The position numbers were made by a program, and so were the translations under genes. The notes beneath the pieces were generated by a model. The model did no database searches and was not told the DNA's origin. It saw nothing but the letters and a program-made list of their open reading frames with translations. This document shows, in pieces, positions 34,911-42,614 of a stretch of DNA of 64,000 nucleotides (position 1 is its first letter; each line of letters starts with the position of its first letter). This DNA comes from an uncultured Lachnospiraceae bacterium (GTDB taxonomy: Bacteria; Bacillota; Clostridia; Lachnospirales; Lachnospiraceae), in assembly GCA_934418125.1 (NCBI GenBank), contig CAKRWT010000004.1, positions 1-64,000 of the forward strand, in the 5' to 3' direction.

Positions 34911-35966
34911 TTACTGCCAGTCAGCACCATTGTATTCGTTGATATTTTCCGGTGTTACTGCAAAAGAAGGAATCTGGATTTCGCTCTCATATTCTTCACC
35001 ATTTAAAATTTTGTAAGCAACCTTTGCGCTTTCCTGACCAATTATAATCGGGCACTGTGCTGCTGTACATTTCCAGATACCATCTGCACCGTCTTTTGTA
35101 ATGGCTGCCTTTGCCTCAGGGCCTGCGTTTACACTGTAAATTTCAATCTGCTGTCCTGCTGCTGTAATGGCTGAATAAGCACCCTGTGCACATTCATCGT
35201 TAATACAGAATACTGCTACCAGGTCTGGGTTTGCCTGCATTAAGTCTTCCATAACCGTTAAGCCTTTTTCCGGTTTTGCACCTGCATCCATCTGTGCTAC
35301 CACCTCAAAGCCTGCCTTTTTTACCGTATCTATAAAGCCATTTGCTCTGTCTGTTGCTGCAGCGGATGCCGGAAAATCAAGGACTGCTACCTTGCCGCCT
35401 TCCGGATGGTTCTTTATAAGCTCCTGACCTGCTATCTGTCCACAGGAATAGCTGTCACTTACTACAAAACAGTTAACCTTTGACAAATCGCTGACTGCGG
35501 AATCGAAGTTAATAATCGGAATTCCTGCATCATTTAATGCTTTTACTGCCGCTGCTGATGCTGCCGCATCGGAAGGATTATAAAATACGGCATCACAGCC
35601 TTGTGCGATAAAGTCTTCAATAACACCTAACTGATATGCACTGTCTGCCTTTCCTTCTGAATGGATAATTTCATCTCCATTCGCTTCAATAATTTCTGCG
35701 GCTCCGTTATAGCAGGCTTCAAAGAAAGAGCCTGCACTCATCTCTGTAAATCCAAATTTATAATGGTCTCCATTCTTAGGGGCAATAACCGCACCTGTTG
35801 CTTCACTCGTATCGGCTGCTGTTGCATCACCGTCATTAGCTGACGCATCCTCTGTTGTCTGTTCTGTCGTTGTTTCTGCTGCAGATTCTGTAGTCTTGCC
35901 ACATCCGGTTACCATTGCTCCTACCATTGCTACACATAAAATTGTACTAATCAACTTTTTCTTCAT
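34911..35966 (-). CDS. Sugar ABC transporter substrate-binding lipoprotein (RbsB/PBP1 family)
   Basis: A 351-residue lipoprotein with a signal peptide and lipobox (AMVGAMVTGCGK), a low-complexity threonine/alanine linker (~25-60), then a type-1 periplasmic binding fold (KFGFTEMSAGSFFEACYNGA, with DAVFYNPSDAAA and INFDSAVSD as ligand-loop segments). Start ATG 35966 follows GGAGG by nine bases; an upstream ATG at 35975 has no spacing. It captures the substrate for the CUT2-type importer. It follows the epimerase gene by 38 bp and is the probable second gene of the operon. Confidence 0.9.
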   Translation of the reverse strand: MKKKLISTILCVAMVGAMVTGCGKTTESAAETTTEQTTEDASANDGDATAADTSEATGAVIAPKNGDHYKFGFTEMSAGSFFEACYNGAAEIIEANGDEIIHSEGKADSAYQLGVIEDFIAQGCDAVFYNPSDAAASAAAVKALNDAGIPIINFDSAVSDLSKVNCFVVSDSYSCGQIAGQELIKNHPEGGKVAVLDFPASAAATDRANGFIDTVKKAGFEVVAQMDAGAKPEKGLTVMEDLMQANPDLVAVFCINDECAQGAYSAITAAGQQIEIYSVNAGPEAKAAITKDGADGIWKCTAAQCPIIIGQESAKVAYKILNGEEYESEIQIPSFAVTPENINEYNGADWQ

Positions 35967-36004
35967 CTTTATCATCCTCCATAATATAAAATAATGAACT
36001 TCTC

Positions 36005-36880
36005 TTATCTTTCCCAGACATGTCTCAGGAAAGCCACTGAACCTGCAGCATCCTTGTCAAGCTGCTCTTCTGTAGGATTTGGAATAATATCTCTCCATAC
36101 ACGGATTTCTTTTCCAATCGTTCCACCTGCCATAACAAATGGCTCCATGACTGCTGCTCCCTGGTAATCAATATCTCTTAGTGCCTGTCCAATTTCAACC
36201 CATGGGAGAGAACCTTTCCCAGGAACCTGCCTGTTCTGTTCTCCTAAATGTAAATGTCCCAGGTCTTTGCCGGCTCTGCGGATTGCTGCCGGAATACTAT
36301 CCTCTTCAATGTTCATGTGGAAAGTATCAAGCATTATCTTTACATGCGTGCTTCCCACCGCATCAATAAATTCTTTTGCCTGTTCACAGGTATTTAACAT
36401 ATAACCTTCATAGCGGTTCAATACTTCCATTCCCAAAACAACATCACATTCTTCTGCTGTTTTTGCTAAAATTTTCATATTTTTAATCGCTCTGTCCAGG
36501 TCTCCCTCTCTGTCCATCTTTTCCGACATATCCAATGGCCAGTAAGAATAAAGTCCTCCACCCAGAATATGAATGTCCATCAGCTGCAATTTCGGTAACA
36601 AGCCCTGGAAAAACTTCATGGCCTTTTCTACAACCGCCGGATTATCCGAGCAAATATTCTGTGCTTTCGTTGGTCCATATCCAGATGTCAGAATAATTCC
36701 ATTATCATCGGCGACCTTTTTCAGTTCCAGCAATTGTTTATCTGTTACATACTTCTCCACTAATGCAGCACAGGATATTTCCAGTATATCAAATCCAAGC
36801 TTCTTAATTTTTGGGATGAAGTATTCATAATCTGAAGTCCATTCGTGTGTCCAATAAGGTGCATATATTCCATATTTCAC
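36005..36880 (-). CDS. D-psicose (D-allulose)/D-tagatose 3-epimerase-like TIM-barrel enzyme
   Basis: A 291-residue sugar isomerase/epimerase-fold protein strongly reminiscent of clostridial D-psicose 3-epimerase: MKYGIYAPYWTHEW, then ILGGGLYSYWPLD, EVLNRYEGYMLNT, VKIMLDTFHMNIEEDS, LGHLHLGEQNRQVPG and VMEPFVMAGG line up with that family. The four metal ligands are visible in order: Glu in MEVLN, Asp in MLDTF, His in HLHLGE and Glu in VMEPF. It interconverts free ketohexoses (D-fructose and D-psicose) or D-ribulose and D-xylulose by C3 epimerisation. GTG 36880 has GGAGG upstream. It is the first gene of the sugar operon, which is flanked by LacI-type operators. Confidence 0.85.
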   Translation of the reverse strand: MKYGIYAPYWTHEWTSDYEYFIPKIKKLGFDILEISCAALVEKYVTDKQLLELKKVADDNGIILTSGYGPTKAQNICSDNPAVVEKAMKFFQGLLPKLQLMDIHILGGGLYSYWPLDMSEKMDREGDLDRAIKNMKILAKTAEECDVVLGMEVLNRYEGYMLNTCEQAKEFIDAVGSTHVKIMLDTFHMNIEEDSIPAAIRRAGKDLGHLHLGEQNRQVPGKGSLPWVEIGQALRDIDYQGAAVMEPFVMAGGTIGKEIRVWRDIIPNPTEEQLDKDAAGSVAFLRHVWER

Positions 36881-36952
36881 GATTGACTCCTCCTTTCATC
36901 TCTGTTTATTATTTCTTATCTCTATTCTCTTTAAGAACTTCAAGCGGCCTCT

Positions 36953-36970
36953 TGAGTAATCCTTTACTCA
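36953..36970. promoter_or_regulatory. LacI-type operator O1 of the sugar operon
   Basis: TGAGTAA-TCCT-TTACTCA is an 18-bp palindrome immediately downstream of the -10 (36972-36977) of the minus-strand promoter, at about +1. Its twin lies 76 bp upstream, an arrangement suited to DNA looping by the LacI protein at 30257. Confidence 0.72.
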
Positions 36971-36971
36971 C

Positions 36972-36999
36972 ATTATACATTTGCACAATTATATGTCAA
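36972..36999 (-). promoter_or_regulatory. Sigma-A promoter of the sugar operon
   Basis: Minus-strand -35 TTGACA (36994-36999) and -10 TATAAT (36972-36977), spacer 16 bp, about 90 bp before GTG 36880. Operators flank it on both sides. Confidence 0.78.
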
Positions 37000-37028
37000 T
37001 ATACTTTTTCATATTTGTTAATTATATA

Positions 37029-37046
37029 CGAGTAAACCTTTACTCA
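37029..37046. promoter_or_regulatory. LacI-type operator O2 of the sugar operon
   Basis: CGAGTAAACCTTTACTCA contains the perfect 7-bp arms GAGTAAA and TTTACTC around CC. The centre-to-centre distance to O1 is 76 bp, about seven helical turns. Confidence 0.7.
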
Positions 37047-37086
37047 TTTGTGCATTTTTACAATTATGCTATTTATCAATAAAAAA

Positions 37087-37124
37087 GGAATTTTGCGTTA
37101 TTACAAAAGCAAAATTCCCTTTTT
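37087..37124 (-). terminator. Rho-independent terminator of the ddl operon
   Basis: Stem 37087-37096 with 37109-37118 (GGAATTTTGC, 10 bp), flanked by A and T runs on both sides, so it can act in either direction. It lies 36 bp past the ddl stop and insulates the sugar operon promoter region. Confidence 0.8.
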
Positions 37125-37159
37125 ATCGTTTATTCTTTTTCCCCGGTCCCTTTTTTCCT

Positions 37160-38341
37160 TTACTTCTTTATCCCCTTTGCCCCGGAAAGATTCGCATTCT
37201 GTAAAATATTACTGTCGAAAGAAGTCATAAGGCTTTTCTCCTCCCTCTCTCTTTTCAGTGCCAGTTTAATCATATCATCCAGCAGCTCCGCATAAGGCTT
37301 TCCTAACGCTTCCCACAAATAGAACGCAAGGGAACCCGGAATCGGATTGATTTCGTTAACATATACCTGGTCGGTATCTTTATCAATCATAAAGTCAATT
37401 CTGGATACACCATTACAATTCAATACCTGGAAGGTCTTAACTGCCATCTGTCTGATTTCTTCCCGCTTTTCCGGTGTCAGGTTTGCCGGCAGTTCTCTCC
37501 GGGCAGTTCTCATTCCCTCTGAACCGGTCTTGCTGCCAGCCACATATTTATCTTCATAGCTTAAAATCTCATCACTGGAAATCGGCTCTTCACACTCGGA
37601 AGCCTGTGCCTGTTCATAATCACCCAGCACGGCACAGTTGATTTCCCGCAGATTCATAATCGCACGTTCTACTAATACCTTGGGTCCGAAGGTAAAGGCA
37701 TATTCCAATGCCTCCCGCAGTCCCTCTCGGTCCTTAGCTACCTTAATGCCAACACTGGAGCCAAGATTTACCGGCTTGATAATAACCGGGTAGGCAATTC
37801 TTTCTTCCACCCTGGTATACGCAGTTTCTTCTTCGCGCTGGTATTCCTTCACATTCAAAGTTACACAGTCTAATACCGGTATATCATTATCCTTTAAGAC
37901 GGTTTTCATCACATATTTATCCATGGTAACCGCGGATGCCATGACATCACAACCCACGAAAGGAATGTTGTAGTGGCGTAAGAAGCCCTGTAAGGAACCA
38001 TCTTCCACATTTGCACCATGGACAACCGGGAATGCCACATCAATCTCTGCTGCCACGGAGCTTCCGAACTTTTTGACCGGATACTGAATCAACTGCAGCT
38101 TATTCTGTTCATACATAAAGAATACTCTTGTGCTCTTCTTTAACAGCTCCGGGATATTTTTATAATTAGCGATGTCAGCGATTGCTTCTCCGGTATACAG
38201 TTCATTTTCTTTCGTAATATAAATAGCTATCGGTTCATATTTTTCTCTGTTAAAAGAGTTATATGCCTGTAATCCGGAAATAACCGACACCTCATGCTCC
38301 ACACTTTTTCCACCAAAAAACACACCTACTCGAATCTTCAT
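37160..38341 (-). CDS. ddl: D-alanine--D-alanine ligase
   Basis: A 393-residue ATP-grasp ligase making the D-Ala-D-Ala dipeptide for peptidoglycan. Family segments are VGVFFGGKSVEHEVSVISG at the start, the ATP-grasp core (YPVIIKPVNLGSSVGI) and YVNEINPIPGSLAFYLWE at the metal site. It is somewhat longer than a typical Ddl (~350), with extra residues in the ATP-grasp middle and a C-terminal tail. The Mur ligase gene upstream (48 bp) suggests a joint role in making the pentapeptide or a variant. Start ATG 38341 follows AAAGG. Confidence 0.9.
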   Translation of the reverse strand: MKIRVGVFFGGKSVEHEVSVISGLQAYNSFNREKYEPIAIYITKENELYTGEAIADIANYKNIPELLKKSTRVFFMYEQNKLQLIQYPVKKFGSSVAAEIDVAFPVVHGANVEDGSLQGFLRHYNIPFVGCDVMASAVTMDKYVMKTVLKDNDIPVLDCVTLNVKEYQREEETAYTRVEERIAYPVIIKPVNLGSSVGIKVAKDREGLREALEYAFTFGPKVLVERAIMNLREINCAVLGDYEQAQASECEEPISSDEILSYEDKYVAGSKTGSEGMRTARRELPANLTPEKREEIRQMAVKTFQVLNCNGVSRIDFMIDKDTDQVYVNEINPIPGSLAFYLWEALGKPYAELLDDMIKLALKREREEKSLMTSFDSNILQNANLSGAKGIKK

Positions 38342-38388
38342 AATCTACCTTTCCCTCTTTCTTCTCTATGTCTCTTATGCACCATTAC

Positions 38389-39975
38389 TTACGCATAATT
38401 ATCAGGAAGGTCATTTTCAATCAAAACAACCTTCTGCTTTTCATTCGGAATCGCATTAACCATCTGAAAGGCTTCCTGTAAGGTATCCACTACTATCATC
38501 CGGTTCTTCGGAAAATGGTTTTCTAACAGTCCATCCTGAATCGGTCTGGTCTGTTCCTTCCCAACTAACACTGCATAATCGCACTTATCCGCAGCATAGC
38601 ATCCTACTTCTTTATTCTCATCATATTGCTTTTCCCCTAACTCTACCATACCAGGTGTCATGAGGATGCGCAATTCTTTAAACATCGCCAACGTATCCAA
38701 TGCCGCCTTGAATCCATTCTTATTGGAATTATAACTGTCATCCAGCAAAATCCGGTTTCCCTGCTTCACAAGCTGTAACCGGTGTGGTACACTCTCCAGT
38801 TGCTTTACCGGATACAATAACTTCTCCATCGGAATCCCCAGCGTATGTGCCACCGCAATAGCTCCTGCTATATTCTGTACATTGTGGTTACCCACCAGAC
38901 GGGTATGGAAGTCATATTCTCTGCCATTTTCGTCTTTCATCTTAAAAGAAGAGCCTTCCGGAGAAACGGTAATATCATAGGCACAGAAATCAACCTTCAC
39001 ATCACTTCCTGCAGTTCCATAGCTTACCACGTTTTTATCTGTCTTATGATTCCGGATATACTCATTATCATAATTCAGAAAGACTTTTCCCTGTGCCGGT
39101 ATGGCATCTGCCAGTTCAAACTTGGTATTGATAATATTCTCAATCGTATGGAAACTCTGTAAATGCTGGGGACCGATAGACGTAATAATACCATACTTTG
39201 GATGTACCAAATCACAGATTTCCTTGATATCGCCCACTTCCCTGGCTCCCATCTCGCAGATGAATATCTCATGGAACGGCTTCATCTGTTCCCGGATAGT
39301 CCGTACCACCCCTAAAGTAGTATTATAATTTCCAGGAGTATGCAGTACATTGTACTGACTGGAAAGCAGCGCACTTAAGAAATACTTCACACTGGTCTTT
39401 CCATAACTTCCGGTTACTCCGATAATCTTTAAATCCGGCATTTCCCGGATAATTCCTGCCGCATCGTTAATGTAATGGTTGTTGATGCCTCTCTCGATAG
39501 GGCGGTTCAGGAAATTCACTGCCAGTATCAGGAACGGCTGTATCACAAACAGAATAAGCAACGACACTTCTACGCCTTTTAACGGCTGTGCCCCTGCCAG
39601 TATTGCTATCACGATAACCACCAGATAAAGAACGGCTGTGGTTGCCAGCATTCTCTTGATTCTCGGTGTATAGACCAGGGGTTTCTTCGCCTTATGAGGC
39701 TTGTTAACCCATATTGTCATAAGATTCATCAGGCATGCTGCTATCAGACAGCCTGTATTGCCCACCACCACCAATGGAAGGGCTATCATACCATACAGGC
39801 ATTTTCCCAGAAGTCTTCCCACATTGGAATGTACCTGCATCCATTCTCCATACTCTCTCGGTTTATAAGAATTCTGCTGGAACATGTGCGTAATATATAA
39901 TTCGTACCGGACAGTACCTGCCAGATACGTGGCAAACCATATTGCCGTTATCAGATAATACATATCGTCTACCAA
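38389..39975 (-). CDS. MurF-like Mur ligase with N-terminal membrane domain
   Basis: A 528-residue fusion. Residues ~1-170 hold about 4-5 membrane helices; from ~185 on, a Mur ligase begins with the P-loop GVTGSYGKTS, followed by TPGNYNTTLGVVRTI, CEMGAREVGDI and a C-terminal ligase domain (DDSYNSNKNGFKAAL). The order and motifs match MurF, which adds D-Ala-D-Ala to UDP-MurNAc-tripeptide, and the adjacent ddl fits. Ordinary MurF is cytosolic, ~450 residues and without membrane helices. A TTG start at 39975 has AAAGGG five bases upstream; the next ATG (39963) is too far from it. Whether it replaces MurF or acts on a lipid-linked substrate is open. Confidence 0.78.
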   Translation of the reverse strand: MVDDMYYLITAIWFATYLAGTVRYELYITHMFQQNSYKPREYGEWMQVHSNVGRLLGKCLYGMIALPLVVVGNTGCLIAACLMNLMTIWVNKPHKAKKPLVYTPRIKRMLATTAVLYLVVIVIAILAGAQPLKGVEVSLLILFVIQPFLILAVNFLNRPIERGINNHYINDAAGIIREMPDLKIIGVTGSYGKTSVKYFLSALLSSQYNVLHTPGNYNTTLGVVRTIREQMKPFHEIFICEMGAREVGDIKEICDLVHPKYGIITSIGPQHLQSFHTIENIINTKFELADAIPAQGKVFLNYDNEYIRNHKTDKNVVSYGTAGSDVKVDFCAYDITVSPEGSSFKMKDENGREYDFHTRLVGNHNVQNIAGAIAVAHTLGIPMEKLLYPVKQLESVPHRLQLVKQGNRILLDDSYNSNKNGFKAALDTLAMFKELRILMTPGMVELGEKQYDENKEVGCYAADKCDYAVLVGKEQTRPIQDGLLENHFPKNRMIVVDTLQEAFQMVNAIPNEKQKVVLIENDLPDNYA

Positions 39976-39999
39976 ACTATCCCTTTCCTGTTTCCCTTG

Positions 40000-40779
40000 C
40001 TATCCTGCAAAGAATGCTGTCAATGCCCCATTTACCCTGGGTGCCTGCTGTGCAAAGGAGAAGTGCCCCGCGCCCTCACACACCACCAGACCGGTATCCG
40101 GTATCAGTTCCTCCATTTTCTTTGCATCGGATAACGGTGTTGCCGTATCCAAATCTCCCCAGATTAACAGAGTTGGACATTTTACCAGATGCATCAGCGG
40201 CTCCAAATCCTCGTTTACCACTTTTACTAACGTTGCCCGCATCACAGGCGTTGCACTATTATAATCTGCAGAACCCCGTTTGCGCCGCATATCTTCTACT
40301 GCATCCGGATACAGGAAATGCAGCACCTTCGTACTCATGACGGCCCGTCCTATCTTATAACAACGCAGGCTTACCTTCTGCTTCCAGGTCTTCTTGGGCA
40401 GAATTCCCGCACTGTCAATAAGCACTGCCTTTTCTATCTGGAAAGGCAGGTTCTCTCTCGCATTCATCTTAAAAAATACCCTGCCTCCAAAGGAATGAAC
40501 CACAATACTGAGTTTTGTAAGTTCAAAAGAGGCAATGAATTTCAAAACAAAATCCACATAATCGTCCACACACCACGGAACAGATGGTTCTGTCGTCTTT
40601 CCAAAACCCGGCATATCCAGTGCAATTACCCTGTGGTTCTGGACCAAGGTACTGATGATTCCCTGATACAGGGTAATATTGGCTCCCCAGCCATGGAGTA
40701 ACAGGATAACATCTCCCTGTCCCTGGTCTATATAATTTACTGAAATATCGTCAATTTTCTTAATCACGGCTTTCTCCAT
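40000..40779 (-). CDS. Alpha/beta hydrolase
   Basis: A 259-residue alpha/beta-hydrolase fold protein. It has the oxyanion segment LLLHGWGANI, the nucleophile elbow VVHSFGGRV (serine near residue 93), an acid strand (LLIWGDLDTATP) and the catalytic histidine in GAGHFSF. Substrate unknown. It heads the operon hydrolase-murF-ddl on the minus strand, spaced 24 bp from the ligase gene, so a role in cell-envelope chemistry is plausible. The promoter lies only about 12 bp from the ATG, leaving hardly any leader, and no ribosome site is seen. Confidence 0.85.
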   Translation of the reverse strand: MEKAVIKKIDDISVNYIDQGQGDVILLLHGWGANITLYQGIISTLVQNHRVIALDMPGFGKTTEPSVPWCVDDYVDFVLKFIASFELTKLSIVVHSFGGRVFFKMNARENLPFQIEKAVLIDSAGILPKKTWKQKVSLRCYKIGRAVMSTKVLHFLYPDAVEDMRRKRGSADYNSATPVMRATLVKVVNEDLEPLMHLVKCPTLLIWGDLDTATPLSDAKKMEELIPDTGLVVCEGAGHFSFAQQAPRVNGALTAFFAG

Positions 40780-40790
40780 TCTGCTGATGT

Positions 40791-40819
40791 ATTATATACC
40801 TATGCCTGTCATTTCGCAA
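40791..40819 (-). promoter_or_regulatory. Sigma-A promoter giving a nearly leaderless hydrolase mRNA
   Basis: Minus-strand -35 TTGCGA (40814-40819) and -10 TATAAT (40791-40796), spacer 17 bp. The predicted start is about 5 nt before ATG 40779. Confidence 0.65.
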
Positions 40820-40851
40820 ATATGTTTCTGCCTATTACTATGCAAAAATTG

Positions 40852-42234
40852 CTATTCACTGTATTTCATCATTCCCTCTACTATTTCTGGATACAGGAAC
40901 TGGTTTACTCTCCTTCTTAACAGTCCGAAGTTCTCTCCGTTTCCGGAAAAGGCATTATTATCCCACCAGCAGCAAGTGATTCCTCTGGCTCTGGCTGCTG
41001 CAATATAATATGTCGCAAATTCAGTTCTTGCCTGGGTATTGTTACCCTTATCCCTGGCACCAAATTCATCAATGACTACCCCTATTCCGTTTTTCGTATA
41101 TCTGTTATACAATTCATTCATCAGATTGTCTATCTCGGCTCTGTCTGATGGACTATCGATACTCCATTTATCGGTACTGCCGCTTTCCCCTTCTCCCTGC
41201 AGTGCAAAGTTGTAAGGTGTATAGGCATGTACTTCTACCAGGATTTTCCCTTCATTGCCCTGAATATCCTCCGGCAGCTCAAAATAGGAGTTCGTTGCTC
41301 CCTGTAAAGATGCAGCATACCCCGGCACCAGCAGATATCGTGTTGCATTCTTTCCACCAGTCGCCCGCACCGTATCTACAAATACCTGATTATAGCCATT
41401 GATACGCTGTAAGGCATCAATACAGTCCTGGTTATTTACATCCAGCCACCACTCATGATTGGTTCCGACCAGACGCGGCTCATTTAACGCTTCCATAATC
41501 AGATGCTCATCATATTCTGCAAATCGTTCTGCCACCTGGTTCCAGATAGCTTGAATGTAAGCCTCTGACTGTTCCTGATATTCAGAAGACGGATACATAT
41601 AGGATGTATTATTATCATGATGGATATTCAGAATAACATACATTCCATTATCGATTCCGTAGTCTACAATCTCCTGTACCCTGTCCATCCATACCTGACT
41701 GATGGTGTAGCTGCCATCATCAGACACATGATTATGCCATGACACCGGCACCCTGAGTGTCTGATATCCTGCTGCCTTAATTTCATCAATCATTTCCTTT
41801 GTAGTGACAATACCACACCAGTCACTTTCATAGGCCAGCTCATCTGCCTTATTCTGGTCTGAGGAAGCATCCAGGGTATTGCCCAGATTCCATCCGATTT
41901 TCATATCCCTGACAAAGGAAAGTGCCTCGGACTCTGGCAGTTCACAGGGTTCGATGGCCACTTCCGGTATCATGCTGTCCGTAGTTGTTTCCGTTGTCTG
42001 TTCTGTATTGGTCATTTCTTCTGTTTCCCCCTGCTCTTCTTCCTCTTCTATTCCGGTATTTTCTTTCTCTGCTGTCTGCTCCACATTTTCATCAGACGTT
42101 TCTTCCTGAGCTCCCGGTTCCATAACGGCAGTATCTTCCTGTGTGGTCTTTGACACCTGTGTTCCTGCACCACATCCTGTCAGCATGGCTGCGGATAAAA
42201 GCACTGCCCCTAGCATTCTTATCTGTCTTCTCAT
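40852..42234 (-). CDS. Secreted GH5-family endoglucanase lipoprotein
   Basis: A 460-residue glycoside hydrolase family 5 protein anchored outside the cell. The signal peptide ends at the lipobox SAAMLTGCG; a ~75-residue acidic/threonine linker follows. The catalytic domain starts near MKIGWNLGNTLDA, typical of GH5 cellulases. Acid/base Glu is in MEALNEPR and nucleophile Glu in VVIDEFGA, with VILNIHHD in between. It cleaves beta-1,4-glucan or a related hemicellulose at the surface. ATG 42234 follows GAGG by six bases; the earlier ATG lacks a site. No cellulosome dockerin or carbohydrate-binding module is seen. It is a single-gene unit. Confidence 0.9.
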   Translation of the reverse strand: MRRQIRMLGAVLLSAAMLTGCGAGTQVSKTTQEDTAVMEPGAQEETSDENVEQTAEKENTGIEEEEEQGETEEMTNTEQTTETTTDSMIPEVAIEPCELPESEALSFVRDMKIGWNLGNTLDASSDQNKADELAYESDWCGIVTTKEMIDEIKAAGYQTLRVPVSWHNHVSDDGSYTISQVWMDRVQEIVDYGIDNGMYVILNIHHDNNTSYMYPSSEYQEQSEAYIQAIWNQVAERFAEYDEHLIMEALNEPRLVGTNHEWWLDVNNQDCIDALQRINGYNQVFVDTVRATGGKNATRYLLVPGYAASLQGATNSYFELPEDIQGNEGKILVEVHAYTPYNFALQGEGESGSTDKWSIDSPSDRAEIDNLMNELYNRYTKNGIGVVIDEFGARDKGNNTQARTEFATYYIAAARARGITCCWWDNNAFSGNGENFGLLRRRVNQFLYPEIVEGMMKYSE

Positions 42235-42327
42235 AGAAATCCTCATTTCTGCACAGTTTCCTGTTTCTTTCTATTTTACTGTATTAAAATATCATCGGCA
42301 ATACATACAGAGGCATTTATTTACTTT

Positions 42328-42426
42328 TTATCCCATATAGTCCTCATAATCTGTCTCACTGGCAAACAACATATATGTTCCATTCACATATCCCATATAA
42401 CCGCTCTCTACTGCATATCCTTTCAT
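42328..42426 (-). CDS. Conserved-looking 32-residue small protein
   Basis: A 32-residue frame beginning MKGYAVESGYMGYVNG and ending TYMLFASETDYEDYMG. I recall similar tiny proteins (a MKGY..GYMGLVNG..LFAT pattern) in many Clostridia, with no known function. Start ATG 42426 has AGAGGATGTGG upstream. The frame is open for 30 more codons, but that part begins inside a perfect hairpin, so the short version is preferred. The high density of aromatic residues and the short length suggest a folded beta-hairpin peptide. Confidence 0.55.
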   Translation of the reverse strand: MKGYAVESGYMGYVNGTYMLFASETDYEDYMG

Positions 42427-42490
42427 GATTCCACATCCTCTTTCCTTCATAAATTTTTTCAAGCCCTTTGATGGAACCAGCATAGCAGAA

Positions 42491-42516
42491 ATGGAGTCCG
42501 ATATTTCGGACTCCAT
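42491..42516. terminator. Perfect 11-bp hairpin between iscS-like and small-protein genes
   Basis: ATGGAGTCCGA and TCGGACTCCAT flank TATT. The plus side has a T5 run 6 bases beyond; the minus side has only TTTCT. It could end the cysteine desulfurase transcript weakly or attenuate the small gene. Confidence 0.5.
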
Positions 42517-42614
42517 CTGAGTTTTTCACGATTTTATGCATTTTCTATTTGACCACAATTTTTCTATCCGTTTTCCTTGTCAGCGTATATTATCACGGAT
42601 ATTTGAAAAAACAC

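Noticed and set aside
42427..42516. 62-residue version of the small gene
   Set aside because: Its start lies inside a perfect hairpin; only the last 32 codons look protein-like and have a ribosome site.
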